Source: G965237725 sp965237725
GTDB taxonomy: Bacteria; Pseudomonadota; Gammaproteobacteria; Arenicellales; Poriferihabitantaceae
Length of the DNA stretch: 64,000 nt
Direction: 5' to 3'
Assembly: GCA_965237725.1 (NCBI GenBank)
Contig: OZ250151.1
Location: 1,116,001 to 1,180,000, forward strand
Each line of letters starts with the position of its first letter. Positions within the stretch are counted from its first letter, which is position 1. The notes below the pieces were generated by a model. It did not search any database, was not told the DNA's origin, and saw only the letters and a list, made by a program, of their open reading frames with translations. The position numbers were made by a program, and so were the translations under genes. Shown one piece after another: positions 1-9,240 of the stretch.

Positions 1-126
1 ATTAACCAGGTCGGATTCATAATCCGCCGCCCACTCGTCGTATTGCTGTTCCTTGTTGACATCCGTTGAATAAACTTTTGTCAGCCGCTGGTCAAATTTT
101 TCTACATCGGGTTGGCGTTTTTTCAT
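1..126 (-). CDS. Class I SAM-dependent methyltransferase, N-terminal fragment
   Basis: Only the first 42 codons are in the window; the gene runs off the left edge. The ATG at 126 overlaps the stop of the upstream proline racemase-family gene in an ATGA arrangement, so the two are almost certainly translationally coupled. The visible N-terminus contains the motif YDEWAADYESDL, which resembles the start of small class I methyltransferases of the METTL27 (WBSCR27) type, where a Y-D-x-W-A-x-x-Y-D/E motif precedes the SAM-binding glycine loop. The glycine loop itself lies outside the window, so the family call rests on this motif alone and the substrate is unknown. Confidence 0.5.
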   Translation of the reverse strand, partial: MKKRQPDVEKFDQRLTKVYSTDVNKEQQYDEWAADYESDLVN

Positions 127-1154
127 TTCATATTTGGCCAGGTGTCTCCCAGCTTATAACCTTCGGGCCAGGGGTCGTCGGGATCCAGGGTGTGTTGGTG
201 GGTGCCAGTAATCCACGATCTTCCGGTGAGTGACGGGATGATGGCAGGTTTGCCCGCGACCGTTGTTTCGCCAACAATTGAACAGTCAAATCTTGAATCG
301 ATAATTGAGTAGTTGGTAAATTGATCCCCTGTTTTCATTTCGCCTTTTGCATGCATCACCGCCATTCTCGCTGAGCTACCCGTACCGCAGGGCGAGCGAT
401 CAATTTTGCCTGGCTGGACAATCACGGCATTTTTGCCAATGGCCACATTATTTTCATGGACAATAGGCATGGCAAACTGACAAAAAGAAATATGGGACCA
501 GCCGGTATTTTCGGGATGGACAAATCCCAGTTGCTCGTTCGCCGCCTTGGTAATGGTAGTACCCATATTTGCAAGATCCAGGGCTTCATCAGGCCTGACC
601 TGAAAGCCAAGCTCCACGGGATTAACGATGGCATAGCTGTCCCCACCGTATGCGGTATCGACGGTGATGGTGCCCACACCCTCCACCTCGAGTTTGGCAT
701 CGAGCTTGTCCGCAAATGATGGCACATTGGTTATGGTCACCCGAACTGCCTTGCCATTTTTACATTCAACTTTGGCGTTAACCAAACCTGCCGGGGCTTC
801 GAGTATTAGCTCGGTATAGGGTTCCTGCATCTCCACTATGCCAGTATCCACCAGAACCGTGGCCACACACATGGAATTTGAACCGGACATGGGCGGCGTA
901 TCTTCGGGCTCCATGATGATCCAGCCCGTGTGAGCAGACGGATCCACCGGCGGCACCAGCAAATTCACATGACGAAAAACACCACCTCGGGGTTCGTTTA
1001 ATACAAAATTCTGTAGCACGTGATCGTCGGCAATAAATCGGGATTGATCCCAGATGGTATCCCCGGGGGGCGGTGCAACACCACCAACAATAACGTCTCC
1101 CACTTCCCCTTCACAGTGACAGCTTACGATGTGAATTACTTTTCTAGAGCGCAT
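123..1154 (-). CDS. Proline racemase family protein (probable 4-hydroxyproline 2-epimerase type)
   Basis: This 343-residue protein has the usual length of the proline racemase superfamily. The C-terminal catalytic motif DRSPCGTGSSA is intact (Cys256). At the first catalytic position the usual MCGH motif is replaced by MSGSN, putting Ser90 where Cys is normal. In this superfamily, Cys/Cys and Ser/Cys pairs go with racemase or epimerase activity on proline or hydroxyproline, whereas a Cys/Thr pair marks trans-3-hydroxyproline dehydratases, so a 4-hydroxyproline 2-epimerase is the better guess. It ends in an ATGA overlap with the methyltransferase gene. No other hydroxyproline catabolic genes (oxidase, aldolase) are next to it, so the substrate is uncertain. 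Confidence 0.85.
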   Translation of the reverse strand: MRSRKVIHIVSCHCEGEVGDVIVGGVAPPPGDTIWDQSRFIADDHVLQNFVLNEPRGGVFRHVNLLVPPVDPSAHTGWIIMEPEDTPPMSGSNSMCVATVLVDTGIVEMQEPYTELILEAPAGLVNAKVECKNGKAVRVTITNVPSFADKLDAKLEVEGVGTITVDTAYGGDSYAIVNPVELGFQVRPDEALDLANMGTTITKAANEQLGFVHPENTGWSHISFCQFAMPIVHENNVAIGKNAVIVQPGKIDRSPCGTGSSARMAVMHAKGEMKTGDQFTNYSIIDSRFDCSIVGETTVAGKPAIIPSLTGRSWITGTHQHTLDPDDPWPEGYKLGDTWPNMK

Positions 1155-1226
1155 CAGAAAATTTTACTCGGTTATTGGAAATCATAGGAATTGTACTCCG
1201 ATATAAAGCCACCTTATGATGCTTTA

Positions 1227-1682
1227 TCAGGGACGATAATTGTCTAAAGTTTTAATGGATTCTTTTCCATATTTGAGATTACAGAATTCCACTTCCGTCT
1301 GATCACTAGTTTCGTTTGAAAAACTGTAATAGGGCGGCTTTTGATCGATGAAAATTTGTTTGTCAAAGCTAAAGCTATGAAAATCAAAAAGCCCGGCGGG
1401 CACAAAATATTTATTATTGTCGAAATAGTGATAATAAAGACCGCTACCACAATTCGTACAAAACGCCCGTTCTCCCAGCTCGGAAGTTTGATGCAAGGAT
1501 ATGTTATCAGCACCTTTAACAGTTATGTCATCTCCACAGTCAACAATCAGCAGAGGTCCGCCAGTCCATCGTCTACACATTTTACAGTGACACGCAGTCA
1601 GGCTTTTGCTCGCTTTATTCGTTGATATTTCAACCGAGCCGCATAGACACCGACCCTGTAATCTAATTGTTTCTTCTTTCAC
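1227..1682 (-). CDS. GFA family (glutathione-dependent formaldehyde-activating-like) zinc protein
   Basis: A 151-residue protein with the zinc-binding cysteine pattern of the GFA/CENP-V fold: CLCGSV near residue 12, CHCKMCRR near residue 32 and CTNCGSG near residue 76. Members of this family are small cytosolic proteins; a few bind glutathione, but most have no proven reaction and the name comes from one founding member. It lies alone between the proline racemase-family gene and the glycerate kinase gene, all on the minus strand. Nothing in the sequence indicates a specific substrate. Confidence 0.85.
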   Translation of the reverse strand: MKEETIRLQGRCLCGSVEISTNKASKSLTACHCKMCRRWTGGPLLIVDCGDDITVKGADNISLHQTSELGERAFCTNCGSGLYYHYFDNNKYFVPAGLFDFHSFSFDKQIFIDQKPPYYSFSNETSDQTEVEFCNLKYGKESIKTLDNYRP

Positions 1683-1762
1683 AGACGCTCACCTATAACG
1701 AAACTATTTCAAAGGATTATACGTACATTATTGTAGTAATAACCAATGATGGATATGAAGAA

Positions 1763-2998
1763 CTAATGCTTTACGGCAATGACCAGATCCATAACATTAG
1801 TGCCGGTAAATCCGGAAACAAAAAGACCATCTGCTTTGTCCAGAAATGTGCCAGCGTCTGCATTGTCCAGGGCGGCCTGCCCGCCATCTGTTCTTGAAAA
1901 AGTTGAACCATCGACGATGGCGCCCGCGGCACTTGTAGGACCATCGGTGCCGTCGGTACCTGCGGCAATAACCGTAATATCATCCCGGCCATCAATTATT
2001 TTTGCGATGGCCAGACCCAGGCTTTGGTTTCGCCCGCCTACCCCTGGGTTAGGTGGCAACACTACCGTAGGCTCGCCGCCCCAAATGTATATTCCCTTTT
2101 CCCCCTCTGTTAAATTTGATCCGATCATTGTTGCCACGATAAAAATGTCCTGATCAAGTGTTTGGTCATTTTCGACTACTGTATAACCCATTTCGTTTGC
2201 ATAATTTTCCACCGCGTCTCGCGCAATTTCGTTTGATGCGATGATTTTTCCGCGATATAAATGTTTAGGGTTACCAGGCGGGTTTGTTTGATCGGAATTG
2301 ATGCCGTCAATAATATTTTGAATGAAATCAGGGATTTCAAACTCTGGAAAGTCAGAAACCCGGTTACTGCCAATGCCCGAGCCGATAAAACCGATGTCAT
2401 CAGATGGCACATCTGAAATCGCACAAACCGTTACTGATTTGCCTGCAAACTGTCCCAGTAGTTTTCCGCCTTTGATTTTTGATAGCTGAATTCTGATTGA
2501 GTTTATCTGTTCGATGGAAAAACCTTCAGCGATGAGTTTCGTATTAATCCTTGCAAGCTCATTAAAATCGACGCCATCCGCCAGATGCTCCACCAATGCA
2601 GAGGCGCCGCCGGAAACCAACATTACCAAATCATCGGTGGGCGGAATGGATTGTATAAATTCCATTGCCCGTTTTCCCGCTGCAAGACTGTTTGCATCGG
2701 GTATGGGATGCCCCGACTCGATAATTTCAAACTTTCCCAATACCCGCAACTCATCTTGTAAATCGCTAGTCACGTGACCGTACTTGGTTATCAGCAGACC
2801 GCGGCCCGATGATGCGAGTTTGGGTAGCGCCCCCAAACTCATGGATGAAGCTGCTTTGCCAATGGCTAAAATGTGGCCGATTTTGTTTATTCCACCCGCC
2901 TCCAGCGCGGCGAGTGTCGCATTACAACCATTGACGCTGTCTACCCCCCGCTGCCACAGGTCAATCAGTAGCTGCCTGGAATCCATCGTCGAACTCAT
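1763..2998 (-). CDS. Glycerate 2-kinase (DUF4147/MOFRL family)
   Basis: A 411-residue protein with the two-part structure of class II glycerate kinases (GckA/TtuD type): an N-terminal DUF4147 domain with AIGKAA near residue 45 and LVSGGASALVE near residue 127, and a C-terminal MOFRL domain with AAGTDGTDGPTSAAGAIVDG. These cytosolic enzymes phosphorylate D-glycerate to 2-phosphoglycerate, feeding serine-cycle, glyoxylate or tartronate-semialdehyde pathways into glycolysis. The next upstream gene, 15 bases away, is a DMT-family transporter on the same strand, so the two may be co-transcribed. No tartronate semialdehyde reductase or glyoxylate carboligase is visible nearby. Confidence 0.9.
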   Translation of the reverse strand: MSSTMDSRQLLIDLWQRGVDSVNGCNATLAALEAGGINKIGHILAIGKAASSMSLGALPKLASSGRGLLITKYGHVTSDLQDELRVLGKFEIIESGHPIPDANSLAAGKRAMEFIQSIPPTDDLVMLVSGGASALVEHLADGVDFNELARINTKLIAEGFSIEQINSIRIQLSKIKGGKLLGQFAGKSVTVCAISDVPSDDIGFIGSGIGSNRVSDFPEFEIPDFIQNIIDGINSDQTNPPGNPKHLYRGKIIASNEIARDAVENYANEMGYTVVENDQTLDQDIFIVATMIGSNLTEGEKGIYIWGGEPTVVLPPNPGVGGRNQSLGLAIAKIIDGRDDITVIAAGTDGTDGPTSAAGAIVDGSTFSRTDGGQAALDNADAGTFLDKADGLFVSGFTGTNVMDLVIAVKH

Positions 2999-3013
2999 AA
3001 CCTTGAATTAAAT

Positions 3014-3892
3014 TTAATTTTTTGCTGGCACTTTATTCTGCCCTGTTAATCCAGCAAAACCCAGCAAAATGATTAGAACAATTGTGGCGCCCAACCACTG
3101 CAAGCTACTTAGACGCTCACCAATAAATAAAACTGCTAACAAAATAGACACCACAGGTTCAAAATTGAATATAAATGCCGCTTTCTCTGCGGGCAGCGTG
3201 GACAATGCCTGAAACTGACAAATACTGGCGATGATATAACATCCCGTAGCACCAGCCAGTAACAACAGGCCCGTTATGGAAACCGGCATGAAAAATTTTC
3301 CAATGACCAATGGCATGATCAAGAATATGCCCATGAAATTTACCCAGAATGCGACAACAACCGGACTAAACTGTGACGCCACTCTGCTTCCGGATAAAAA
3401 AGTATAGGTCGCGCCACAGGCGCCGAGGAATGCAAACAAAATACCCAATGGGCTAACCTTCAGTTCGCCACCACTGAGCATTAATCCAATCCCCACAAAG
3501 GCAATCATAAATACGCCGGCGGTTTTTGCGGACAAGTCAATGCGACCGATAAACATAGAAATCAACAAAACCAGAATTGGATAGGAATATAAAATCAGTA
3601 CAGCGAGGCTAACCGAAATGGTTTCCACAGCCATCAAGTAACAAATCATCGATCCAGACCAGATCAACCCAAGCAGAATTACCGGGCGCACCAATGGTTT
3701 ATCAACTTTAAATGATTCGCGCCTGATCAATATCAATGCACCAATAATTATGATACTCATGGCAAACCGCCAGAACATCAAAGTCAATGCATTGCCTCCG
3801 TCAGCATAGACTAACTTGGCCTGAGTTGTGATCGCACCCAGGCCCAGGGCTGCGGCCAATGCATAAAATATCCCGGCGCGAAAAAAACTCAT
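3014..3892 (-). CDS. EamA/DMT-family transporter
   Basis: A 292-residue, very hydrophobic protein with about ten predicted membrane segments arranged as two EamA repeats, which is the standard DMT-family length. It begins MSFFRAGIFYALAAALGLGA and ends with a short polar tail. DMT proteins of this type move small metabolites or amino acids across the inner membrane, often outward; the substrate cannot be read from the sequence. It sits 15 bases upstream of the glycerate kinase gene in the same direction. A second EamA protein occurs at 58879-59757 but is not an obvious close copy. Confidence 0.88.
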   Translation of the reverse strand: MSFFRAGIFYALAAALGLGAITTQAKLVYADGGNALTLMFWRFAMSIIIIGALILIRRESFKVDKPLVRPVILLGLIWSGSMICYLMAVETISVSLAVLILYSYPILVLLISMFIGRIDLSAKTAGVFMIAFVGIGLMLSGGELKVSPLGILFAFLGACGATYTFLSGSRVASQFSPVVVAFWVNFMGIFLIMPLVIGKFFMPVSITGLLLLAGATGCYIIASICQFQALSTLPAEKAAFIFNFEPVVSILLAVLFIGERLSSLQWLGATIVLIILLGFAGLTGQNKVPAKN

Positions 3893-3947
3893 GGATAAGT
3901 AATATGATGAACTGGGGTTAAGCTAGCGCAGTAGCCGCTAACCAGAA

Positions 3948-4610
3948 TTAATTTCCTTTGCTGTAAATATCCAGCTGTCGTGAAATATTATTCCGTGCTT
4001 TGCTTTCAAGAGTGCGGTAAAAATATTGAGTGGAATAAATACGTTCTCTACTCAAAAGCTTTTCCATAAAACCTATTTGTCCGACGATATAACGCTCTAG
4101 CTCGATATGGCTATTCTCTTTGCGCAGGTTTTCGCTATCCCTGGAAAATCCGTCCCAATCCTGCCCGAATCCAGACAGATCGATATCCACCACGGTTTTC
4201 GAATATTCATCAACCGGCGGCTCCCTGTGGGTGGTGCTTAAAATACAGGCGTTCACTTTGGACGCCAAATCTTCGGACAAACAATTTTGGGCATAATCGG
4301 AAAAAACCACCGCACTACGCGCCTCATTTTCCCTGTTTCCGATTTCGTATATGACATCATGAAACCAGATTGAAAGTTCTATTACATCGTGCTTGTCATT
4401 TTCCATACCCTCATCTATATCCCCATCTATATCTGCGGAATCGAACTGTTTCAGACAATGATCAATGTGGGATGATGCATGATAGAAGCGATGGGGTTCT
4501 GAGTATTGGGTATCGATAAATTCAAAAATCCTCTCTGGGTTTGACTCACAGTTTAACTCTGCGCGTTGGGCACATTTGTTCCACAAATCAGAAAATCTTT
4601 TTGAATCCAT
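3948..4610 (-). CDS. Predicted HD-superfamily metal-dependent phosphohydrolase (COG4339 type)
   Basis: The 220-residue protein contains the signature of the COG4339 group: YSEPHRFYHASSHIDHCL near residue 37, then LSIWFHDVIYE near residue 80 supplying the His-Asp pair, and a later STTHREP segment with another possible metal-binding His. The family is often misnamed after an NMDA receptor subunit; its real substrate is unknown. The fold predicts a cytosolic metal-dependent phosphohydrolase or phosphodiesterase. It is transcribed in the same direction as the ABC protein just upstream, with a 51-base gap. Given the neighbouring cyclic-nucleotide genes, a phosphodiesterase role is possible but is only a guess. 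Confidence 0.8.
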   Translation of the reverse strand: MDSKRFSDLWNKCAQRAELNCESNPERIFEFIDTQYSEPHRFYHASSHIDHCLKQFDSADIDGDIDEGMENDKHDVIELSIWFHDVIYEIGNRENEARSAVVFSDYAQNCLSEDLASKVNACILSTTHREPPVDEYSKTVVDIDLSGFGQDWDGFSRDSENLRKENSHIELERYIVGQIGFMEKLLSRERIYSTQYFYRTLESKARNNISRQLDIYSKGN

Positions 4611-4661
4611 TAAATATTCAAGAAGTTTCGGTTTTTAATATACCTGGTTAAAAAGCCTGGC

Positions 4662-7202
4662 TCAGGATTCTGCGTTTATCTTAACTAAATCCTTTATCTC
4701 CTCAGCACTGCCCTCCGCCGCAATTTTGCCTTGTTCAAGTAAGATGAGTTTGTCAAATCTGTCTATAGAATCTGCGTTATTAAGTACCCAGATTACAGTA
4801 CGGTCATCCATTAATCCAAGAATATTTGCTATCAATTCCTCTTCGATTTCTTTTTCGAATACAGAGGTGGCCTCATTGACCAGCAGAATATCTGAATTTT
4901 TCACCAAGGCTCTGGCCAGGGTGAGTTTTTGTCGCTGCTTCGAATTTAATTTTCCGCCGGCAACACCAACTTGATAATCCAGTCCGATGTCAATAATTTT
5001 ACTGGTTTGTCCTGAGGACTCTACAACTTGCATGATCAGATCCAGCACTTTTTGCTGGGCATTGGCCTGGCCATATGCAATGCGACCAAACAATATATTA
5101 TCCTGAATGGTCAATTGTTTGGCGATACGCCCTTTGTCATAAAATTCAATCAGGTCGTTGTCTTCACCCAACTCTTTTCGAAGTTCCATGTGGGTGTCAA
5201 CAATCAGTTGCTGAATTTCCGGCGTAATCAATCCAAGTCTGTGTCGGGCAACATTCAACTTGAAGGCCAGGCTAATTATTCGATTAACGTCGTCGCCGCT
5301 AACAGAAGACATCTTGGTTTCATCTGATAACTTTGACAATTCTTCAAACGCGGGCAATTCATCCGCCTTAATAAAATCGAATTGAGTAAACATGGGGCTG
5401 TCATCAGGCACCCCGGATAACATATCCACCAATACCGTGCTGGCGTTAAGGCCTATGCGAAACAGGGTTTCTTTCAAACCCGTGCGCTCGAAAATCTCTG
5501 CAACCCGAGGATCGGCTAACAACTCTTCATTGGTGTTGATTCCTTGCACTTCGCCAAAAATCAAATTTTCAACCACACTCAAATTGGTGTTGTACTTTTC
5601 TGCACTTAACGTATCTACCAGTCCCTGGTATTTATCCTGCTCTAAAATCTGGTAAAGCTGGTTTCGCACATCGAGCACCATTGCTGATAACTCGGGTTGC
5701 TCCACAGGATCAATTTCTCTATTTAGACCAAATTGCAGCGTGTCCTGATCCATGTCCAGTTTCTGTAAAATATTCAAAACTGAATCACTTAATGATTCAT
5801 CTACACCATCACTTTTACTCTTAAGTCCATAGAACAAATTATCGCGAACCGTGCCATTGAATACAAATGACTGCTGATCTACGTAGGCAATCTTATTACT
5901 TAAATCTGATTCATATAATTGGTCAATATCTTGGTCAGAAATTTTTATCGCACCATCACTGGGTTTTACCAGTCTCGCTATCAACTGGGCCAGGGCACTG
6001 CGGCCACTTCCGCTTTGACCAAGCAAACCAACGTGGGTGCCCGGTGGAATTTCGAAACTAACCCCATCCAGTGATCGCACAAAAGCGTCTTCGCTGTAAG
6101 CCAATGCCTTCGTCTCGATAGTTGTGTCTTTCAGAGCCTGTCCGGCTTCGCGTTCTTCCTGCAACGCCGGATTGAGCATATTTCCTGGCTGGAAGAATTC
6201 GATAATCTGGCCGTATCTAACCCGAATGTTTTCGGTTATCTGATAAAAGCTGAGCAGGTCTTTCCAGGATGTATCGAGGTCTTTATACGCCGCCAATACG
6301 GCAACAAGGGCGCCGAGAGAAAGGTCTCCGTTGATTACAAAATATCCACCAATGGCGTAAAAGAAAAATGGCGTGAGCTGCCCGAGAAAGAGATTAAAAA
6401 ACTTGATCAGGAACCAGCCTTTGACAATACCCAGTCTGATGTCATAAATATTACTGAGATTGGTTGTCACTTTTGATTTTTCGTATCGCGAGGTATCATT
6501 GATATGAATGTCAGAGACCCCCGATACCGCCTCACCCACCTTGTCTGAAAATTCTCTTACCGCCTGGACCCGACGTTTATCCAGGATATTTATCCGCGCC
6601 TGAATTTTCGGAATGATATAGAGCTGAGGCGGATAGAGCATAACCGCCGCCAGGCCTAACCAGAAATCCTGATTAAAAATAAAAAATAAATAAGTGATTA
6701 GCAATCCACCCTGAAAAACGGGCAATGCAAATGAATTACCAATCCATACCCCCAGGGGCTGGGTTTCTGCAGTAATTAACGGAATGATCTCGGCCTGGGA
6801 AACCTGTTTAAACCGGGGAATGGGGAAGCGCAATAACCTGCCGTACAAATCAAAGCGAAATCGCTTTAACATTCTCTCGCCGATAATGCCTCGATAGATA
6901 CTGTAAATATAGGTTAGTCCGCCGTTTATAAGTATCAATATAAAAAACGCAGCGCACAGAATCATCAGGTACTTTACCTGGTCCACAGGATACCCAAAAA
7001 AAGTATCCGGGATGTCGATACCCGAAATAGCCTGGTTGATTATCATCTTCGGCAATTCCAGCATGGCGTAGGCCAGGGGCATGGTCAAACCGGTTAACAA
7101 CAATAATAATATCTGGTCGCGCTTGGTATGCTTGAGAATGTAGCGATAAACCGACGGATCGAGTTTATTTGGGTCGTCTTTTGTTGGATCTTCCGCGATC
7201 AT
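4662..7202 (-). CDS. ABC exporter-like protein with a degenerate, expanded nucleotide-binding domain
   Basis: The 846-residue protein begins with an ABC exporter-type membrane domain (about residues 25-340, five to six membrane segments) followed by a nucleotide-binding domain. The Walker A region reads GQSGSGRSA at 395-403, with Arg401 replacing the invariant Lys. The Q-loop is present (VDQQSFVF, 441-448). About 290 residues then separate it from the rest of the domain, and this insert repeats an N-L-x-F-G-like motif: DNLFYG (454), ENLIFG (545), DNILFG (701). The LSGGQ signature is replaced by KLNSKQRQ (751), Walker B reads ILLVNEAT with Asn776 for Asp, and the H-loop His is missing (VLNNAD, 806). 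The core positions argue for weak or absent ATP hydrolysis. A cyclic-nucleotide-binding protein is encoded just upstream. Confidence 0.85.
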   Translation of the reverse strand: MIAEDPTKDDPNKLDPSVYRYILKHTKRDQILLLLLTGLTMPLAYAMLELPKMIINQAISGIDIPDTFFGYPVDQVKYLMILCAAFFILILINGGLTYIYSIYRGIIGERMLKRFRFDLYGRLLRFPIPRFKQVSQAEIIPLITAETQPLGVWIGNSFALPVFQGGLLITYLFFIFNQDFWLGLAAVMLYPPQLYIIPKIQARINILDKRRVQAVREFSDKVGEAVSGVSDIHINDTSRYEKSKVTTNLSNIYDIRLGIVKGWFLIKFFNLFLGQLTPFFFYAIGGYFVINGDLSLGALVAVLAAYKDLDTSWKDLLSFYQITENIRVRYGQIIEFFQPGNMLNPALQEEREAGQALKDTTIETKALAYSEDAFVRSLDGVSFEIPPGTHVGLLGQSGSGRSALAQLIARLVKPSDGAIKISDQDIDQLYESDLSNKIAYVDQQSFVFNGTVRDNLFYGLKSKSDGVDESLSDSVLNILQKLDMDQDTLQFGLNREIDPVEQPELSAMVLDVRNQLYQILEQDKYQGLVDTLSAEKYNTNLSVVENLIFGEVQGINTNEELLADPRVAEIFERTGLKETLFRIGLNASTVLVDMLSGVPDDSPMFTQFDFIKADELPAFEELSKLSDETKMSSVSGDDVNRIISLAFKLNVARHRLGLITPEIQQLIVDTHMELRKELGEDNDLIEFYDKGRIAKQLTIQDNILFGRIAYGQANAQQKVLDLIMQVVESSGQTSKIIDIGLDYQVGVAGGKLNSKQRQKLTLARALVKNSDILLVNEATSVFEKEIEEELIANILGLMDDRTVIWVLNNADSIDRFDKLILLEQGKIAAEGSAEEIKDLVKINAES

Positions 7203-7350
7203 TATCTAAGTTTTAGTATACAGTTACAACTATTGAACGAATGACTCAATTTGAATGACCCAATCTGAATGATCCCGTCCGGTGAACATAAAACCAGGCA
7301 TATTGGGGGCCGGTATTTAATTATTCAACTCGATTAGTGTAAATAATTAT

Positions 7351-7806
7351 CTAATTTGACTTGTTCATTGCCGCAACTTCTCGCTCCAAATCGGCACTGA
7401 GTTTTTCCGACAGCTGACGCATCACATGTAACGACATGCTAAAGTTTTCAGACAGCAATGTCATAAATGTATCCGCATCTATTTTTAGAACGCTTGCAGC
7501 CCCCGCTGCTCGAATCGAAGCCGATCGCGGTGAATTGGTTATAACCCCCATCTCTCCGGTCAGGGTATTTTTGCCCAATTCCAGTACCACCTTATCTTCA
7601 CTGGATTCACTTTCAACCACCAATTCAACATTGCCTTCAAGAATCAGATAAGCCGAATCGGAATGATCGCCTTTATGAAATAGAAATTCTTTGTCAGCAA
7701 GGGATAGGCGTTCGCTGGTGAAAGCCATTAACTTAAGTTTTGCCTTGTCCAGTTTGGAAAACAAAGGCACCCGGCTCAATTGTTCAGATTCTTCGAAAAC
7801 GTCCAA
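7351..7806 (-). CDS. Stand-alone cyclic nucleotide-binding domain protein
   Basis: The 151-residue protein is a single CNB domain. The beta-barrel is visible (FLFHKGDHSDSAYLILEG, 41-58) and so is the phosphate-binding cassette (TGEMGVITNSPRSASIRA, 83-100), with the expected Glu85 and Arg94. This supports real cAMP or cGMP binding. A C-terminal helix follows (VMRQLSEKLSADLEREV), but there is no helix-turn-helix DNA-binding domain, so it is not a Crp/Fnr regulator. It lies upstream of the degenerate ABC protein on the same strand (148-base gap) and is divergent from the binding-protein/cyclase pair. It may pass the cyclase signal to the ABC protein; that is inference from position. Confidence 0.85.
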   Translation of the reverse strand: MDVFEESEQLSRVPLFSKLDKAKLKLMAFTSERLSLADKEFLFHKGDHSDSAYLILEGNVELVVESESSEDKVVLELGKNTLTGEMGVITNSPRSASIRAAGAASVLKIDADTFMTLLSENFSMSLHVMRQLSEKLSADLEREVAAMNKSN

Positions 7807-8061
7807 TTTAATTTCCTAATCTTAAATTCAATATGCATATTATCAGATCAACAAATTAATGCAATTGACGCGAATTACTCATGCAAGGTGTTTTTGCCTG
7901 GAAAAGCGCTTAACATATCTGAGGCAAACCTGAGAAATCCTCATTATCAGGCCAATTTTTAGTATATATTCAAGAATCAACTATTTCCGTTCAATATTGG
8001 TTTGTACCAGAGGTGGAATGCGAAATTTAGTTGGAACAAACATTCATACTCGGAGGACAAA

Positions 8062-9168
8062 ATGAACGATAAGAACCTATGGCGTTCAATAGCCGTTGCC
8101 ATTTCCATCAGTTGCGCAATCCCCGTCGCCCAGGCAGAAATTAAAGTCGGTGTAGCCGGCCCGATGTCGGGAACCTATGCCTGGTTTGGCGAACAAATGC
8201 AGCTCGGTGCTGAATTAGCTGTAGAAGACATTAATGCAGCAGGCGGTGTTTTAGGCGAACAACTGGAACTCGTGGTTGGTGATGATGCCTGCGACCCGCC
8301 CCAGGCTGAAGCTGCGGCAAATCTGTTAATCAGTGAAGGTGTTATCTTTGTCAATGGACACTGGTGCTCAAGTTCGACTATACCCGCTGGAAAAATTTAT
8401 GGTGACGCTGGCGTCCTCATGATTACCCCCGCTTCCACCAGTCCATTGGTTACCGATGAAGGCGGCCCTCACGTCTTCCGTCAATCAGGGCGGGATGACA
8501 AACAAGGTCTGGTCGCCGGACAATATCTGGCTGAAAACTGGGGCGACAAGAAAATTGCATTCCTTCATGATGGTACAACTTACGGAAAAGGTCTGACCGA
8601 CGCCACAAAAGCGCATATGAATTCGTTGGGCGTTACTGAGGCAATGTATGAGGCTATCGTCCCGGGTCAGGATGAATACTCGGAAATTATCGCAAAGTTA
8701 CAGGCTGATGCCATCGACGTATTTCATCTTGGCGGATACAGCACCGAAGCGGCGCTGTTGATCCGCGAAGCTCGGGATATTGGTTATGGCGTTCAAATGG
8801 TCTCTGGAGATGCGCTGACCAGTGAAGAGTTTGGAATCGTCGCTGGAGAAGCCGCCGATGGCACGTTAATCACATTCTTCCCCGATGCGCGAAATTTTCC
8901 AGAAGCCCAGGACGTGGTGACACGATTTCGCGATCAGGGTTATGAACCCGAAGGCTACACATTGGCAACATACGCTACAATGCAAACCTGGGCCCAGGCC
9001 GCCGAAAAAGCGGGTTCACTGGACCTGGAGAAAATGAAAGAAACTTTACACAACACTGAATTTCAAACCGTAATTGGAACTTTCAGATTTAATGAAAATC
9101 GCGATATGGATGCACCTGGTTTCGTCTGGTATGTATTCGAAGGCGACACTTACGTACCGGTAGAGTAG
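8062..9168 (+). CDS. Periplasmic branched-chain amino acid/amide-type substrate-binding protein
   Basis: A 368-residue LivK/UrtA-like binding protein. I place the start at the ATG at 8062 because GGAGG lies at 8052-8056 and because this gives a clean signal peptide (hydrophobic core, then VAQAE with cleavage after AQA). An upstream in-frame start at 8002 would add 20 polar residues before the signal. The mature protein opens IKVGVAGPMSGTYAWFGEQM, typical of type I periplasmic binding proteins for branched-chain amino acids, urea or amides. No livHMGF-type permease or ATPase genes are nearby; the next gene, 72 bases downstream, is a membrane nucleotide cyclase, suggesting that the protein may act as a sensor. 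Confidence 0.88.
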   Translation: MNDKNLWRSIAVAISISCAIPVAQAEIKVGVAGPMSGTYAWFGEQMQLGAELAVEDINAAGGVLGEQLELVVGDDACDPPQAEAAANLLISEGVIFVNGHWCSSSTIPAGKIYGDAGVLMITPASTSPLVTDEGGPHVFRQSGRDDKQGLVAGQYLAENWGDKKIAFLHDGTTYGKGLTDATKAHMNSLGVTEAMYEAIVPGQDEYSEIIAKLQADAIDVFHLGGYSTEAALLIREARDIGYGVQMVSGDALTSEEFGIVAGEAADGTLITFFPDARNFPEAQDVVTRFRDQGYEPEGYTLATYATMQTWAQAAEKAGSLDLEKMKETLHNTEFQTVIGTFRFNENRDMDAPGFVWYVFEGDTYVPVE

Positions 9169-9240
9169 TCAATTGCAGTTTTTGATATAGAACGCATTCA
9201 ATTTTAAAAAATTTCTCAGGAACGAATTTCCCAGGGTTTA

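Noticed and set aside
7351..7806. Crp/Fnr-type transcription factor
   Set aside because: The protein stops after the cyclic nucleotide-binding domain and has no helix-turn-helix.
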